Part shown: in pieces, positions 42,531-51,983 of the stretch
Layout: every line of letters begins with the position of its first letter
Position numbering within the stretch: position 1 is the first letter of the stretch
DNA from: Streptomyces griseomycini
Lineage (GTDB): Bacteria > Actinomycetota > Actinomycetes > Streptomycetales > Streptomycetaceae
DNA: 64,000 bases
Direction of reading: 5' to 3'
Assembly: GCF_014203535.1 (NCBI RefSeq)
Contig: NZ_JACHJI010000006.1
Span: forward strand, 186,001-250,000
Made by a program: the position numbers and the translations under genes
The notes under the pieces: model-generated
What the model was told of the DNA's origin: nothing
Database searches by the model: none
Seen by the model: the letters and a program-made list of their open reading frames with translations, nothing else

Positions 42531-44144
42531 CTACCGCACGTCACCGGCGCGTCGCCCGCGCACACCGGCGGCGACGGCCCAGCCGAGTCCGCCCGCGGCG
42601 ACGAGCACCAGGGCGACCTCCGGGAGGACGCCGAGGCGGGTGGCGGGGGTCTGCGAGGAGCGCAGCGGCACCTCCTGCACCAGGGAGTCGGCGACGAACA
42701 TGCCGGTCCGCTGCGTGACCCGTCCGTCCGGCATGATGACCGCGCTGACGCCGCTGGTCACCGGAACGGTGACGGCACGGCTGTGCTCGACGGCGCGGAC
42801 GCGGGACATGGCGAGCTGCTGGTAGGTCATCTCGCTGCGGCCGAAGGTGGCGTTGTTGCTGGGCACGGAGATCAGCTGGGCGCCGGCGGTGACCGTGTCG
42901 CGCACGGCCCAGTCGAAGGCGGCCTCGTAGCAGGTGACCAGGCCGACCCCGGCGCCGCCCATGCGGAAGACGCCCGGTTCGTCGCCCCGGCTGAAGTCCT
43001 GGCGGACCATCGACGTCCAGTCCTCGTTGATCGCCCCGACGAGCGAGCGCAGCGGGAGGTACTCGCCGAACGGCTGGATCTGCCGCTTGTCGTAGGTGTC
43101 GACGGGGCCCTTCACCGGATCCCAGAGGATCTGCTCGTTGAGCAGCTCGCCGTCCCTGGCGACCACGCCGCCGACCGAGACGGGCGCGCCGATGGCCCTG
43201 GCCGCCTTGTCGATGACGGCGCGCGCGTCGGGGTTGACGAAGGGGTCGATGTCGGAGGAGTTCTCCGGCCACAGCACGATGTCCGGCTGCTCGGCCTCGC
43301 CGGCCGCCACCTCGGCGGCCAGGCGCTCGGTCTCGCGCGCGTGGTAGTCGAGGACGGCGCGCCGCTGGGAGTTGAAGTCGAGCCCCAGGCGGGGCACGTT
43401 GCCCTGGATGACGGCGACGGTCACGGTGCCGGTCTCGGCCTTGTCGCCGACCAGTGCCCGGGCCGCGAGGGCCGCGACCACCGGGACGGCGACGCTCAGC
43501 ACGCCGACGACCGCCGCGGCCCGGCGCAGGGTACCGGTGCGGCGCGCCCGCACGGCGAGCCGCACGATCTCGTACAGGCCGAAGCCGCACAGCACGACGG
43601 CGAAACCGAGCACCGGGGTGCCGCCGAGCGCGGCGAGCGGCAGGAAGACACCGTCCGCCTGGCCGAACGCGATCTTGCCCCAGGGGAAGCCGCTGAACGG
43701 CACGCGCGCGCGTGCCGCCTCGCCGGCGATCCACAGGGCCGCCGCCCACACCGGCCATCCGGGCAGTTTCGACACCACGGTGACACCCGCGCCGACCAGC
43801 GCGACGAAGATCGCCTCGATCGCCACCAGGGCGATCCACGGACCGGGGCCGACCTCCACACCGGTCCACACCAGCAGGGGCAGCAGGAAGCCGAGGCCGA
43901 AGAGGTAGCCGAGACCGAGTCCCGCCTTCCAGCCGCGTCCGCGCAGCGCCCAGGCGAAGACGGCGAAGGCGGGCAGGGCCAGCCACCACAGGGTGCGCGG
44001 CGGGAAGCTGACGTAGAGGAGCAGGCCGGAGAGGGCGGCCGCGGCGGCCGGGAGGAGGCGGACGAGCCGCCCGCCCCGCGCCGTGGGCGCGGTCTGCGGC
44101 GGCATCGGGTCCGACGCGCCGACGGAGGTTGCGGTGACGGTCAC
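42531..44144 (-). CDS. lnt: Apolipoprotein N-acyltransferase
   Basis: The 537-residue enzyme adds the third acyl chain to the N-terminal Cys of lipoproteins at the outer face of the membrane. Six or more N-terminal helices (FPPRTLWWLALPAFAVFAWAL) precede a nitrilase-like domain with the Glu-Lys-Cys triad: Glu in VLWPENSSDIDP, Lys in DTYDKRQIQPFGEYLPLR and Cys in VGLVTCYEAAFDW. The C-terminus has a further helix. The GTG at 44144 lacks a clear ribosome site and may be read from a leaderless mRNA. Streptomyces often carry two lnt paralogues; only one is here. Confidence 0.92.
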   Translation of the reverse strand: MTVTATSVGASDPMPPQTAPTARGGRLVRLLPAAAAALSGLLLYVSFPPRTLWWLALPAFAVFAWALRGRGWKAGLGLGYLFGLGFLLPLLVWTGVEVGPGPWIALVAIEAIFVALVGAGVTVVSKLPGWPVWAAALWIAGEAARARVPFSGFPWGKIAFGQADGVFLPLAALGGTPVLGFAVVLCGFGLYEIVRLAVRARRTGTLRRAAAVVGVLSVAVPVVAALAARALVGDKAETGTVTVAVIQGNVPRLGLDFNSQRRAVLDYHARETERLAAEVAAGEAEQPDIVLWPENSSDIDPFVNPDARAVIDKAARAIGAPVSVGGVVARDGELLNEQILWDPVKGPVDTYDKRQIQPFGEYLPLRSLVGAINEDWTSMVRQDFSRGDEPGVFRMGGAGVGLVTCYEAAFDWAVRDTVTAGAQLISVPSNNATFGRSEMTYQQLAMSRVRAVEHSRAVTVPVTSGVSAVIMPDGRVTQRTGMFVADSLVQEVPLRSSQTPATRLGVLPEVALVLVAAGGLGWAVAAGVRGRRAGDVR

Positions 44145-44394
44145 TCCGGGAGTCTACGGGGAGTGCCGTCGCGGCCGACAGCACGGCCGCCCGGGGTCCG
44201 CGCGGCCGGACGGCGCGGTCGGGGCGACGGGCGGCGCGGTTCGCGCCGGATCGTTTCCGCGGGACTTGTCACCACACGTCCCCCGAACGACCACCAGCCG
44301 TTACGGTGTGCCGGTGCCTCTGTCGTGCGGCCGGTCGCGGCGTCGGCGGCCGGGGTCCGTCACAGGTCGGGGGCGACGCGGTGCGGGGTGCGGG

Positions 44395-45513
44395 ATGGGT
44401 TCCACGGGGACGGCTGGTGCCGGTCCGGAGACGGACGGCGAGAGACGGAACGGTCCGGACGCGGCGGGCGTCGTGGTGCTGGGAGCCTGCGCGGCCTGGC
44501 CGCTGATCACGGCGGCGGCCCGCAACGGCCGCCCCGAGGGCATGCTGCTCGCGGTCCTGGCCGTGGCGGCGGGCTACGCCGCCGGCCGGATCGGCGGAGC
44601 GCTGCTGCCGGTGGCCGCGCCCTGTGCCGGCGCCCTGGCCGGCGTCGGCCTGACGGTGGCGGTTCCGCACCTGGCGCCGGGTCCGCAGATCACCGCTCCT
44701 CTGGGGCACCTCGGTGCCACGGCCGCGATGCTGGCGCTCTCGGCCGGCGCCGCGTGCTGCGCCGCCTGGGCGGTCTCCGCCCGGACCGTACGGTTCGCGC
44801 TGCGCCTGCTGGCCGTGGGGATCGCGGTGACCGCGGCCGTGCTGGGCTCGGCCGCGGGCTGCTTCGCCGCCGCCGGGGTGCTGCTGTGCTCCCTCGCCGC
44901 GGGCCGCGTGCGGCGCCGCGGGCCGGGCATCGCCTTCCTGGCCGTGACCGCCGCGGGGATGGCGGGGCTGACCTGGGCGGTGGCCGGCGGCGCCGTGCCG
45001 CGGGGGTTCGCCGCCTCGCTGGAGGGCCGGCTGACGGCGCACCGCGTGGGCCTGTGGCGGGACGCGCTCGCCATGGTCCGTCACCACGCGGGACTGGGGG
45101 TGGGGCCGGGACGTTTCGGGGAGCTGAGCACGACGGCCGTCCGGTCGCCGCTGTCCGACGGGAAGCCCCACTCCGCACCGCTCCAGCTGGCGGCCGAGCA
45201 GGGCGTCGTCGGGGTGGTGCTGCTGGCGCTGGCCTTCGGCTGGCTGCTGTACGCGCTGTGGCGCAGTCCGCGCGCCACACCGGTGGTCCTCACCGCGGGG
45301 GCGGCCCTGACGGCCGTCGCGGCCGTCGCCGCGGTGGGCAACGCGCTGAGCTTCACCGCGGTGTCCGTGGGAGCCGGTCTGCTGGCGGGACTGGCGACGG
45401 CCCGGCCGTTCGCGGACGACGCGGCACGGTGCTCGGCGCCGACGCGACGGACGCCTCCGCGCGGGGACCACCGGCCTCCGCGCGGGGACCGGGCGCTGCC
45501 GGGCGCCGGATGA
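44395..45513 (+). CDS. O-antigen-ligase-like membrane protein
   Basis: The 372-residue protein has about ten membrane helices and the pattern of the O-antigen ligase / Wzy-like family: a large loop with RLTAHRVGLWRDALAMVRHH, then GVGPGRFGELSTTAV and QLAAEQGVVGVVLLALAFG (Arg and His in the loop are the usual catalytic-site residues). It probably joins or polymerises a lipid-linked polysaccharide. It is shorter than many family members. The ATG at 44395 is chosen behind GGGG; a GTG about 30 codons upstream would add only Arg-rich sequence. It is divergent from lnt and ends in a hydrophilic Pro/Arg tail. Confidence 0.78.
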   Translation: MGSTGTAGAGPETDGERRNGPDAAGVVVLGACAAWPLITAAARNGRPEGMLLAVLAVAAGYAAGRIGGALLPVAAPCAGALAGVGLTVAVPHLAPGPQITAPLGHLGATAAMLALSAGAACCAAWAVSARTVRFALRLLAVGIAVTAAVLGSAAGCFAAAGVLLCSLAAGRVRRRGPGIAFLAVTAAGMAGLTWAVAGGAVPRGFAASLEGRLTAHRVGLWRDALAMVRHHAGLGVGPGRFGELSTTAVRSPLSDGKPHSAPLQLAAEQGVVGVVLLALAFGWLLYALWRSPRATPVVLTAGAALTAVAAVAAVGNALSFTAVSVGAGLLAGLATARPFADDAARCSAPTRRTPPRGDHRPPRGDRALPGAG

Positions 45514-45550
45514 CCGCGGTGCGCGACCGGCTCCCGCGGTCCGGCACGGT

Positions 45551-46096
45551 TCAGTGCGTCGCGCCCGGTCTGCGGGGACGGAGCCGGTCGCGGATGACGT
45601 GCACCGCCGCCTCCGCGTCGTCCACGGTGACCGTGAAGGTGTGTCCGTCCCACAGCTGCAGCACGACGCCCTCACCACGGCGTACGACGACCGCCGTGCC
45701 CTTCTCGGGCCGCCAGCGGTAGCCCCAGCCGCCCCAGTGGCGCGGGGTGACGAGCGGCGCGAACTCCGCGCCGGCCACCTGCGAGAGCAGGATGCGGCGG
45801 CGCGGCACGCCCATGTGGCCGCAGCGCACTTCCAGGTGGTCCTCGTGGACCCGCAGCGCGACGTGCACGAAGGCGAGGGTGCCGAACAGGACGAGCAGCC
45901 CGGCGGCGATGCACCCGACGACGGCCATGGCCAGGGGTGCGACACCGCTCGTCCAGGCGGAGCCGACGGCCAGCGCGATGCCGAGCGCCAAGCAGGCCGC
46001 GCCGATCAGCGCCAGCAGCCACTGGTAGCGGTTGGTCGCGCGACCGGTCCAGACCTCGGGGCAGGCGGTGTGACCGCCGTGGCGGTGGTCCCTCAT
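45551..46096 (-). CDS. Two-helix membrane protein with PH-like domain
   Basis: The 181-residue protein has two adjacent membrane helices (LLALIGAACLALGIALAVG and MAVVGCIAAGLLVLFGTLAF), then a beta-rich domain (LRVHEDHLEVRCGHMGVPRR, WGGWGYRWRPEKGTAVVVRR, VVLQLWDGHTFTVTVDDAEA), the layout of actinobacterial DUF3093-like / bacterial PH membrane proteins. It has no enzymatic motif. The ATG at 46096 gives the natural N-terminus although its ribosome site is weak. Converges with the ligase-like gene. Confidence 0.75.
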   Translation of the reverse strand: MRDHRHGGHTACPEVWTGRATNRYQWLLALIGAACLALGIALAVGSAWTSGVAPLAMAVVGCIAAGLLVLFGTLAFVHVALRVHEDHLEVRCGHMGVPRRRILLSQVAGAEFAPLVTPRHWGGWGYRWRPEKGTAVVVRRGEGVVLQLWDGHTFTVTVDDAEAAVHVIRDRLRPRRPGATH

Positions 46097-46205
46097 ACGT
46101 CCGAGGTTACTCAGGATCCGCTCCGCGGGGACCGGGCAGCGCAGCGTCACTGGGCCGACCGGGCGGGCGACGGGCCGGGGCCTCCGCGGGCCGGCCCGGC
46201 GGTGT

Positions 46206-46991
46206 TCACCCGGCGGTGGTGACCTGCCGGAGCAGCCGGCCCTCCGCGTAGGTGAGGGCGGGTGCGGGGAGCGCGCCCTCGCGTCCGCTCAGCAGGACCG
46301 TCAGGGAGCCGCTCGCCGGGGCCTCGGGGGCGGGCTCCCCGCCGATGCGGCGCAGGGCCTGGGCGGCCACCGCTCCGGCGGAGCCGTGCAGGGCGAGCGG
46401 CGGGTGGGCGGAGCGCTGCACGGCGGCCCGGATGCGCTCGGCGACCAGTTCGTAGTGGGTGCAGCCCAGGACGACGGCCGTCACGTTCTCGGGAGTGAGC
46501 TCGGCGGCCGCGGCGACGGCGGCGTCGATCGCCGTCGCGTCGGCCCGTTCCACGGCCTCGGCGAGCCCCCAGCACGGCACCTCGGTGACGGCCACGCCGC
46601 CGGCGAAGTTCTGGATCAGGTCCTTCTGGTACGGGCTGCCGGTCGTGGCCGGCGTGGCCCAGATGGCCAGCGGTCCGCCGCCGGCCGCGGCGGGCTTGAT
46701 CGCCGGGACGGTGCCGATGACCGGCAGGTCCGGTTCGAGGCGGGCGCGCAGGGCGGTGAGCGCGTGCACGGTCGCGGTGTTGCAGCCGACGATCAGCGCG
46801 TCGGGCCGGTGCGCGGCGGCCGCCTCGGCGACGGCCAGGGCACGCTCGGTGAGGTCCTCGGGCGTCCTGGGTCCCCACGGCATGCCGTCGGGGTCGAGGG
46901 AGAGGACGAGATCGGCGTCGGGGCGCAGGCGCCGCACCGCGGCGGTGGCCGCCAGCAGGCCGATTCCGGAGTCCATGAGCGCGATCTTCAC
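46206..46991 (-). CDS. Glutamate racemase-like protein
   Basis: The 261-residue protein fits the aspartate/glutamate racemase fold: the start KIALMDSGIGLLAATAAVRR with the substrate Asp-Ser, the first catalytic Cys in LIVGCNTATVHALTALRARL and the second in VVLGCTHYELVAERI. True MurI has the same layout (CNTA and GCTHY), so it could make D-glutamate for peptidoglycan or be a paralogue. The GTG at 46991 gives the expected N-terminus. It diverges from the HpnB-like gene with 57 bases between starts, so the promoters must be very short or overlapping. Confidence 0.85.
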   Translation of the reverse strand: MKIALMDSGIGLLAATAAVRRLRPDADLVLSLDPDGMPWGPRTPEDLTERALAVAEAAAAHRPDALIVGCNTATVHALTALRARLEPDLPVIGTVPAIKPAAAGGGPLAIWATPATTGSPYQKDLIQNFAGGVAVTEVPCWGLAEAVERADATAIDAAVAAAAELTPENVTAVVLGCTHYELVAERIRAAVQRSAHPPLALHGSAGAVAAQALRRIGGEPAPEAPASGSLTVLLSGREGALPAPALTYAEGRLLRQVTTAG

Positions 46992-47048
46992 CCGGCCACG
47001 ATAGACGATGGGCCGCTTCCGGCCGGTTCCGTGGGGCAGACTGCGCAC

Positions 47049-48221
47049 GTGAGCGCCGTTGTGTGGACCGCCGCCGGATCACTCGCCGCCTGGCTGTGGC
47101 TGCTGCTCTGCCAGGGCTTCTTCTGGCGTACGGATGTGCGGCTCCCGCCGTCGCGCGACCCGGGGGCGTGGCCGTCGGTGTGCGTCGTCGTCCCCGCGCG
47201 CGACGAGGCGGCGGTGCTGCCCGCGAGCCTGCCGTCGCTGCTCGCCCAGGAGTACCCGGGGCGGGCCGAGGTCTTCCTCGTCGACGACGGCAGTACCGAC
47301 GGCACCGGGGAGCTCGCGCGCGAGCTCGCGCGCCGGACCGGCGGGCTGCCGCTCACCGTGGACTCCCCGGGCGAGCCGCCCGCCGGCTGGACCGGCAAGC
47401 TGTGGGCGGTGCGGCACGGCATCGGCCTGGCACGCGCGCGCGGTCCCGAGTACCTGCTGCTGACGGACGCGGACATCGCGCACGCCCCGGACGGTCTGCG
47501 CCGGCTGGTGGCGGCGGCGCGCACCGGGGGGTACGACGTCGTGTCGCAGATGGCCCGGCTGCGGGTGGAGAGCCTCTGGGAACGACTGGTCGTGCCGGCC
47601 TTCGTCTACTTCTTCGCGCAGCTCTACCCGTTCCGCCGGATCGGGAAGGACGGGACGCGGACGGCCGCCGCGGCCGGCGGCTGTGTGCTGCTGCGCGCCG
47701 ACACGGCCGCGCGGGCGCGGATCCCGGACGCCATCCGGCACGCCGTCATCGACGACGTGGCCCTGGCCCGGGCGGTCAAGCGCGCCGGCGGGCGCGTCTG
47801 GCTGGGGCTGGCGGACCGGGCGGACAGCGTGCGTCCGTACCCGCGGCTGCACGACCTGTGGCACATGGTGGCGCGCAGCGCGTACGCGCAGCTGCGGCAC
47901 GACCCGGTGGTGCTGGCCGGTACGGTCGCCGGGCTGGCCCTGGTGTACCTGGTGCCGCCCGCGGCGGTGATCGCCGGGGCGGCGGGGAACCCGGTCGCGG
48001 CGGTCCTCGGCGGGGCGGCCTGGCTCGTGATGACGGGGACCTACCTCCCGATGCTCCGCTACTACCGGCAGCCGCCGTGGCTCGCTCCCCTGCTGCCGTT
48101 CACCGCGTTCCTGTACCTCCTGATGACGGTCGACTCGGCGGTGCGGCACCACCGGGGGCGCGGTGCGGCCTGGAAGGGCCGCACCTACGCCCGTCCGGAC
48201 GCCGTGCCCGACGAGGGCTGA
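47049..48221 (+). CDS. HpnB-like glycosyltransferase
   Basis: The 390-residue GT2 enzyme has one N-terminal helix (AAGSLAAWLWLLLCQGFFW), a catalytic domain with SVCVVVPARDEAAVLPASLP, the nucleotide-sugar-binding LVDDGSTDGTGELA, and the metal-binding LLLTDADIAHAPDG, followed by WHMVARSAYAQLRHDPVVLA and three C-terminal helices. This order and PPAGWTGKLWAVRHGI match hopene-associated glycosyltransferase HpnB. No squalene-hopene cyclase or other hopanoid gene is in the window, so it may work on a hopanoid made elsewhere or on another lipid. Start is a GTG at 47049. Confidence 0.85.
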   Translation: MSAVVWTAAGSLAAWLWLLLCQGFFWRTDVRLPPSRDPGAWPSVCVVVPARDEAAVLPASLPSLLAQEYPGRAEVFLVDDGSTDGTGELARELARRTGGLPLTVDSPGEPPAGWTGKLWAVRHGIGLARARGPEYLLLTDADIAHAPDGLRRLVAAARTGGYDVVSQMARLRVESLWERLVVPAFVYFFAQLYPFRRIGKDGTRTAAAAGGCVLLRADTAARARIPDAIRHAVIDDVALARAVKRAGGRVWLGLADRADSVRPYPRLHDLWHMVARSAYAQLRHDPVVLAGTVAGLALVYLVPPAAVIAGAAGNPVAAVLGGAAWLVMTGTYLPMLRYYRQPPWLAPLLPFTAFLYLLMTVDSAVRHHRGRGAAWKGRTYARPDAVPDEG

Positions 48222-48240
48222 CCGGACGGTCCCCCGCCGC

Positions 48241-49527
48241 TCACTTCCGGCCGGGCGTCCAGTTCATGCCCCAGCCGTAGGCGTGGTCGACGGTGCGCTG
48301 CGGGCTCACGCCCCGTTCGGGCACCAGGTAGCGGGCCTCGCGCCGGACGACGAGGTCACCGCCGCCGGTGTTGGTGATCAGGGCGAGCGCGCACACCGTG
48401 GAGGGGACGGTGCACTCGTCGAGCGAGAAGTCGATCGGCGCGCCGTGCTGCGGCTGGAGGGTGACCGTGGCGTGCAGGTCGGCGAAGGAGCGGGCGCCCT
48501 CGTAGATGGTGACGAAGACCAGGATGCGCCGGAAGAGGTGCTTGTGGTCGAGGTTGACGGTGAGGTTCTCGCCGGTCGCCACGGCACCGGTGCGGTCGTC
48601 CCCGTCGAGGTGGATGAACGGCGGCTGGTGCAGGGCCCCGAAGGCGTCGCCGAGGGCCTGGACGACTCCTTTCCTGCCGTCGGTGAGTTCGTACAGGGCG
48701 CACAGGTCGAGGTCGAGGTCGGCGTGCATGGCGGCCGGGCGGCCCAGCTTGGCGGCCCATCCCGAGAACTGTTTGCGCACCTGCCAGTTGAGGTTCACGT
48801 GCAGGGCTCCGGAGGTGCCGCCCTGTTTGGTCAGCGAGACGGTGGGGGCCGCCTTGGTGAGCGTCACCTTGGTCAGCCGGACGGGCGGGGGCGCGGGGGC
48901 CGGCGCGGGAGGTGCCGCGGGCGGCGGGGCGGCCGGCCGGGTCACCGGGGGCGGGGCGACCGGGGGCGCCGCGGCCGCCGGAGGGGCGGAGGCGGTGTGC
49001 TGCGGCTCGTCGATGGTGATGCCGTAGTCGGTGGCCAGGCCCTCGAGTCCGCTGCTGTAGCCCTGGCCGACGGCGCGGAACTTCCAGGCGCCCTGGCGCC
49101 GGTAGAACTCCCCGAGCACGAACGCCGTCTCGCTGGTCGCCCCCGTGCTGTCGAAGCGGGCCGCCACGGTGCCGTTCGCGGCGTCCTTGACCTCGATGTA
49201 CAGGTCCGGGACCCGTCCGAAGGCGCCGCCGTCGGAGGAGGCGGCCACGATCACGGTCTCGATGCCGGGCTCCACGCGCGTGAGGTCGACGAGCAGGGTG
49301 TCGGTGACCCGGCCGCCGGCGTCCCGCTTGCCCTCGTGGCGGACGGCGCCGGAGGAGTGGGCGGGCTGGTTGTAGAAGACGAAGTCGTCGTCGGAGCGGA
49401 CCTTCCCGCCGACCAGCAGGAGCGCCGAGGCGTCCGCGTCGGGGACGCCGGGACCGGAGCGCCAGCCCAGTTCCACCCTCAGTGCCGTGGCCGGCACCGG
49501 TGTGTTCGATCCTTTCGGCATTGACAT
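48241..49527 (-). CDS. Two-domain TerD family protein
   Basis: The 428-residue protein joins two TerD domains through a Pro/Ala linker (about 195-225). The first has MPKGSNTPVPATALRVELGW, DDDFVFYNQPAHSSGAVRHE and ETVIVAASSDGGAFGRVPD with Ca2+-ligating Asp residues. The second (about 235-428) is the divergent TerD-like form with LTKVTLTKAAPTVSLTKQGG and NLNWQVRKQFSGWAAKLGRP. TerD proteins bind calcium and accompany tellurite and envelope-stress responses. It is alone here, without terZABCE neighbours. The ATG at 49527 is chosen; another two codons later is equally possible. Confidence 0.88.
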   Translation of the reverse strand: MSMPKGSNTPVPATALRVELGWRSGPGVPDADASALLLVGGKVRSDDDFVFYNQPAHSSGAVRHEGKRDAGGRVTDTLLVDLTRVEPGIETVIVAASSDGGAFGRVPDLYIEVKDAANGTVAARFDSTGATSETAFVLGEFYRRQGAWKFRAVGQGYSSGLEGLATDYGITIDEPQHTASAPPAAAAPPVAPPPVTRPAAPPPAAPPAPAPAPPPVRLTKVTLTKAAPTVSLTKQGGTSGALHVNLNWQVRKQFSGWAAKLGRPAAMHADLDLDLCALYELTDGRKGVVQALGDAFGALHQPPFIHLDGDDRTGAVATGENLTVNLDHKHLFRRILVFVTIYEGARSFADLHATVTLQPQHGAPIDFSLDECTVPSTVCALALITNTGGGDLVVRREARYLVPERGVSPQRTVDHAYGWGMNWTPGRK

Positions 49528-49814
49528 GTCCGCCCCCATCACAGGTCGCCGCGCCGGGCCGTCGTGTCCCGGCATCCGTCGGGTTCTCGTCCGCACAACC
49601 TATTCCCCGCGGGCGGGGGCTCCTACGGGGAACGCACGAAGGCCGGGGGGCCAACCGTCGGTAACCCACCCGGAACTCGGCCTTTACACGAAATCCATCC
49701 GACGGAACGCCCCTTTTACCCAAGTTCACTCACATTGGGGATCCCCGGTCACGGCGGGCACGGAAAACAACCCTCTTATCGGTCTCCCCAACCAGCACAT
49801 CGTGGGCTTAACTT

Positions 49815-50252
49815 ATGGCCATGACCTCCCCCCGCTCCACTTATGGTGGCGGCTACTACTCCGCCTCCTTCCCGGAGACCCCGATCTACGACTCGCTCGT
49901 GGCCGAGCGAGGCACCCCGCAGATCGCCCCGATCCGGGTCCCCGCCGCGTACGACGCGCCGGCCAGCCACCTGCCCGCGCTTCCCTCGGCGTTGCCCGCC
50001 CTCCCGGCGGCCCCGTCCCAGCCCGCCTACGGCTACCCGCAGGCGCCGCAGCCGGCCCCGCTCCAGCAGGCGCCCACGGCGTACATCCCGCAGCAGGCCA
50101 CCGCGCCGCGCGGCTACCCCGGTCCCCAGCCGCAGCCACCGCGTCCGGCCGCCCCCGGCGGCTACGAGGCGATGCGCCCCGCGGCTCCCCGGCCCGGTCC
50201 GGCCCCGTACCAGGACCCGTACCACAACCAGCAGCAGTACCGCGGGTACTGA
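49815..50252 (+). CDS. DUF6643 Pro/Ala/Gln-rich protein
   Basis: The 145-residue protein starts MAMTSPRSTYGGGYYSASFP and continues TPIYDSLVAERGTPQIAPIR, the conserved head of the Streptomyces DUF6643 family. The rest is a disordered Pro/Ala/Gln/Tyr-rich tail (PQAPQPAPLQQAPTAYIPQQ) ending in HNQQQYRGY. Function unknown. The start may be the second ATG at 49821. The 49528-49814 gap before it has lower GC than its surroundings and no gene. Confidence 0.85.
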   Translation: MAMTSPRSTYGGGYYSASFPETPIYDSLVAERGTPQIAPIRVPAAYDAPASHLPALPSALPALPAAPSQPAYGYPQAPQPAPLQQAPTAYIPQQATAPRGYPGPQPQPPRPAAPGGYEAMRPAAPRPGPAPYQDPYHNQQQYRGY

Positions 50253-50294
50253 GCCGACCCGGGGGCCGTCGGTGCCGGCTGGCACGATGGCCCC

Positions 50295-51122
50295 ATGGGG
50301 AACGCACGCCTGCACTCGATCCACGTTCATCCGGTCAAGGCCTTCCGGAGCCTGCCGCTCCGGGAGGTCCTCGTGGAGCCCTGGGGGCCGGCCGGAGACC
50401 GGCGCTGGATGCTGATCGACGACGGGGGAAAGGTCGTCACCCAGCGCCAACAGCCGCGCCTCGCGCTGGCCGCCGCCGAGCCGCTGCCCGACGGCGGCGT
50501 CCGGCTGTCCGCGCCCGGGGCGGAGCCGGTGACGGTGCCCGTGCCCCGGCCCGGCAGGACGGTCCCGGTGGTGATCTTCCGTGACAAGGTCGAGGCGGTC
50601 CCGGCCGAGGACGACTCCGTGCACGCCTGGTGCAGCGCCTACCTCGGCATCGACGTACGCCTCGTGCACCTGGACGATCCGGCCACGCGCCGGCCGGTCG
50701 ACCCCGCGTACGCGCGGCCGGGCGAGACCGTCACCTTCGCCGACGGCTATCCGCTGCTGCTCACCACGACCGCCTCGCTCGACCGCCTCAACTCCCTGAT
50801 CGCGGAGGGCGACCACCCGGCCGAGGGCCCGCTGCCGATGAACCGCTTCCGGCCGAACGTGGTCGTCGAGGGCACCGCCCCCTGGGACGAGGACACGTGG
50901 ACGCGCATCACCATCGGCGAGGTCCCCTTCCGCGTCGCGAAGCCCTGCGGCCGGTGCGTGGTGACGACCACCGACCAGGAGACCGCCCGGCGCGGGAGGG
51001 AGCCGCTGCACACGCTGGCCGCCCGCCGGCGGACCGACGGCAAGCTCGTCTTCGGACAGAACCTGGTGCCCCTCTCCACCGGCACGCTCCGCGTCGGCGA
51101 CCCCGTGGAGGTCCTGGCGTAG
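50295..51122 (+). CDS. MOSC domain protein
   Basis: The 275-residue protein has an N-terminal MOSC beta-barrel (RLHSIHVHPVKAFRSLPLRE, GPAGDRRWMLIDDGGKVVTQ) and a C-terminal MOSC domain (MNRFRPNVVVEGTAPWDEDT, KPCGRCVVTTTDQETARRGR) with the Cys residues that bind molybdenum cofactor or carry sulfide. The form is that of mARC / YcbX-like reductases without the ferredoxin domain. It may reduce N-hydroxylated compounds. A 30-bp palindromic terminator follows immediately. Confidence 0.9.
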   Translation: MGNARLHSIHVHPVKAFRSLPLREVLVEPWGPAGDRRWMLIDDGGKVVTQRQQPRLALAAAEPLPDGGVRLSAPGAEPVTVPVPRPGRTVPVVIFRDKVEAVPAEDDSVHAWCSAYLGIDVRLVHLDDPATRRPVDPAYARPGETVTFADGYPLLLTTTASLDRLNSLIAEGDHPAEGPLPMNRFRPNVVVEGTAPWDEDTWTRITIGEVPFRVAKPCGRCVVTTTDQETARRGREPLHTLAARRRTDGKLVFGQNLVPLSTGTLRVGDPVEVLA

Positions 51123-51152
51123 CCGGTTCCCGCCCGCGCGGGCGGGAACCGG
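51123..51152 (+). terminator. Perfect 30-bp palindromic terminator
   Basis: The sequence 51123-51152 is its own reverse complement and begins right at the MOSC gene stop, giving a strong GC hairpin without a U-tract. Confidence 0.85.
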
Positions 51153-51220
51153 GCCCCGGGCCCGCGCGTTGGCCCCCCATGAGAGGTCCATGAGGAAGCG
51201 GGTGGACGGCAGGGGGGGCG

Positions 51221-51826
51221 GTGCGGGCGATCAGCGGACTCTGGCGCTGGCGGCACAACCCGCTGTGCCGCAGGACCGACCTGGCCGAGGCCTGGGTGGC
51301 GCTCACGGCGCTGCTGCTCGCCCTGGTCGTCGCCCCGGTGGCCGGCTGCCTCGTCGGCGGCGCCGCCCAGGACGCGCTGCAGCGGTCCGTCCGCGCCCAG
51401 CACCAGGCCCGGCACCCGGTGCCGGCCACGGTGGTGCGCACGCTCGGCCCGTCCCCGTCGGCCGCCGACCCGGAGGGCTCCTCCGGCCAGGACGTGCGCA
51501 GCCGCGTCCTCGCCCGCTGGACCGCACCGGACGGCACCGGGCGGAGCGGGCCGGTGCCGACGCGTCTGAGAGACCCGCGGCCGGGCGACCGCTTCGGGAT
51601 ATGGACCGACGGGCGGGGGCGCGTCGTGGCCCGCCCGCTGGACACCGCGACGGCGACGACGCACGCCGTGCTCGCCGGGTTCGGCGCGGCCCTGGTGGCC
51701 GCGGCCCTGGTGGAGGGCGGCAGACGGCTGATCGTCTGGCGCATGGTCCGCCGCCGGTACGCCCGTTGGGACCGGGCGTGGGACAAGGCGGGCCCGGACT
51801 GGGGCAGGACGGGCACCGGCAACTGA
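51221..51826 (+). CDS. Rv1733c-like two-helix membrane protein
   Basis: The 201-residue protein has an N-terminal basic/aromatic segment (GLWRWRHNPLCRRTDLAEAW), a membrane helix (VALTALLLALVVAPVAGCLV), an extracellular domain of about 80 residues (VPATVVRTLGPSPSAADPEG, RSRVLARWTAPDGTGRSG, DRFGIWTDGRGRVVARPL) and a second helix near residue 145. This is the layout of the Rv1733c family common in actinobacteria. The function is unknown. The GTG at 51221 follows GGGGGGCG. Confidence 0.82.
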   Translation: MRAISGLWRWRHNPLCRRTDLAEAWVALTALLLALVVAPVAGCLVGGAAQDALQRSVRAQHQARHPVPATVVRTLGPSPSAADPEGSSGQDVRSRVLARWTAPDGTGRSGPVPTRLRDPRPGDRFGIWTDGRGRVVARPLDTATATTHAVLAGFGAALVAAALVEGGRRLIVWRMVRRRYARWDRAWDKAGPDWGRTGTGN

Positions 51827-51983
51827 CGGTGTTCCGCCTCCGGTCAACCCCGTGCCCGCGCGCACGCTACGGTGGTCCGGCCGAACCGGTCGGCGACACC
51901 CCGCGCGCGAGCCGGGGGGCCGGCCGCGGTGTCCGGCAGGCGAACGAGCCACAGGTACGACGAGGTGGGGGCACGGCTACACC

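Noticed and set aside
48330..49500. HpnB plus neighbours as a hopanoid cluster
   Set aside because: No squalene-hopene cyclase, phytoene/squalene synthase-type genes or other hpn genes are in the window. The TerD and DUF6643 neighbours are unrelated.
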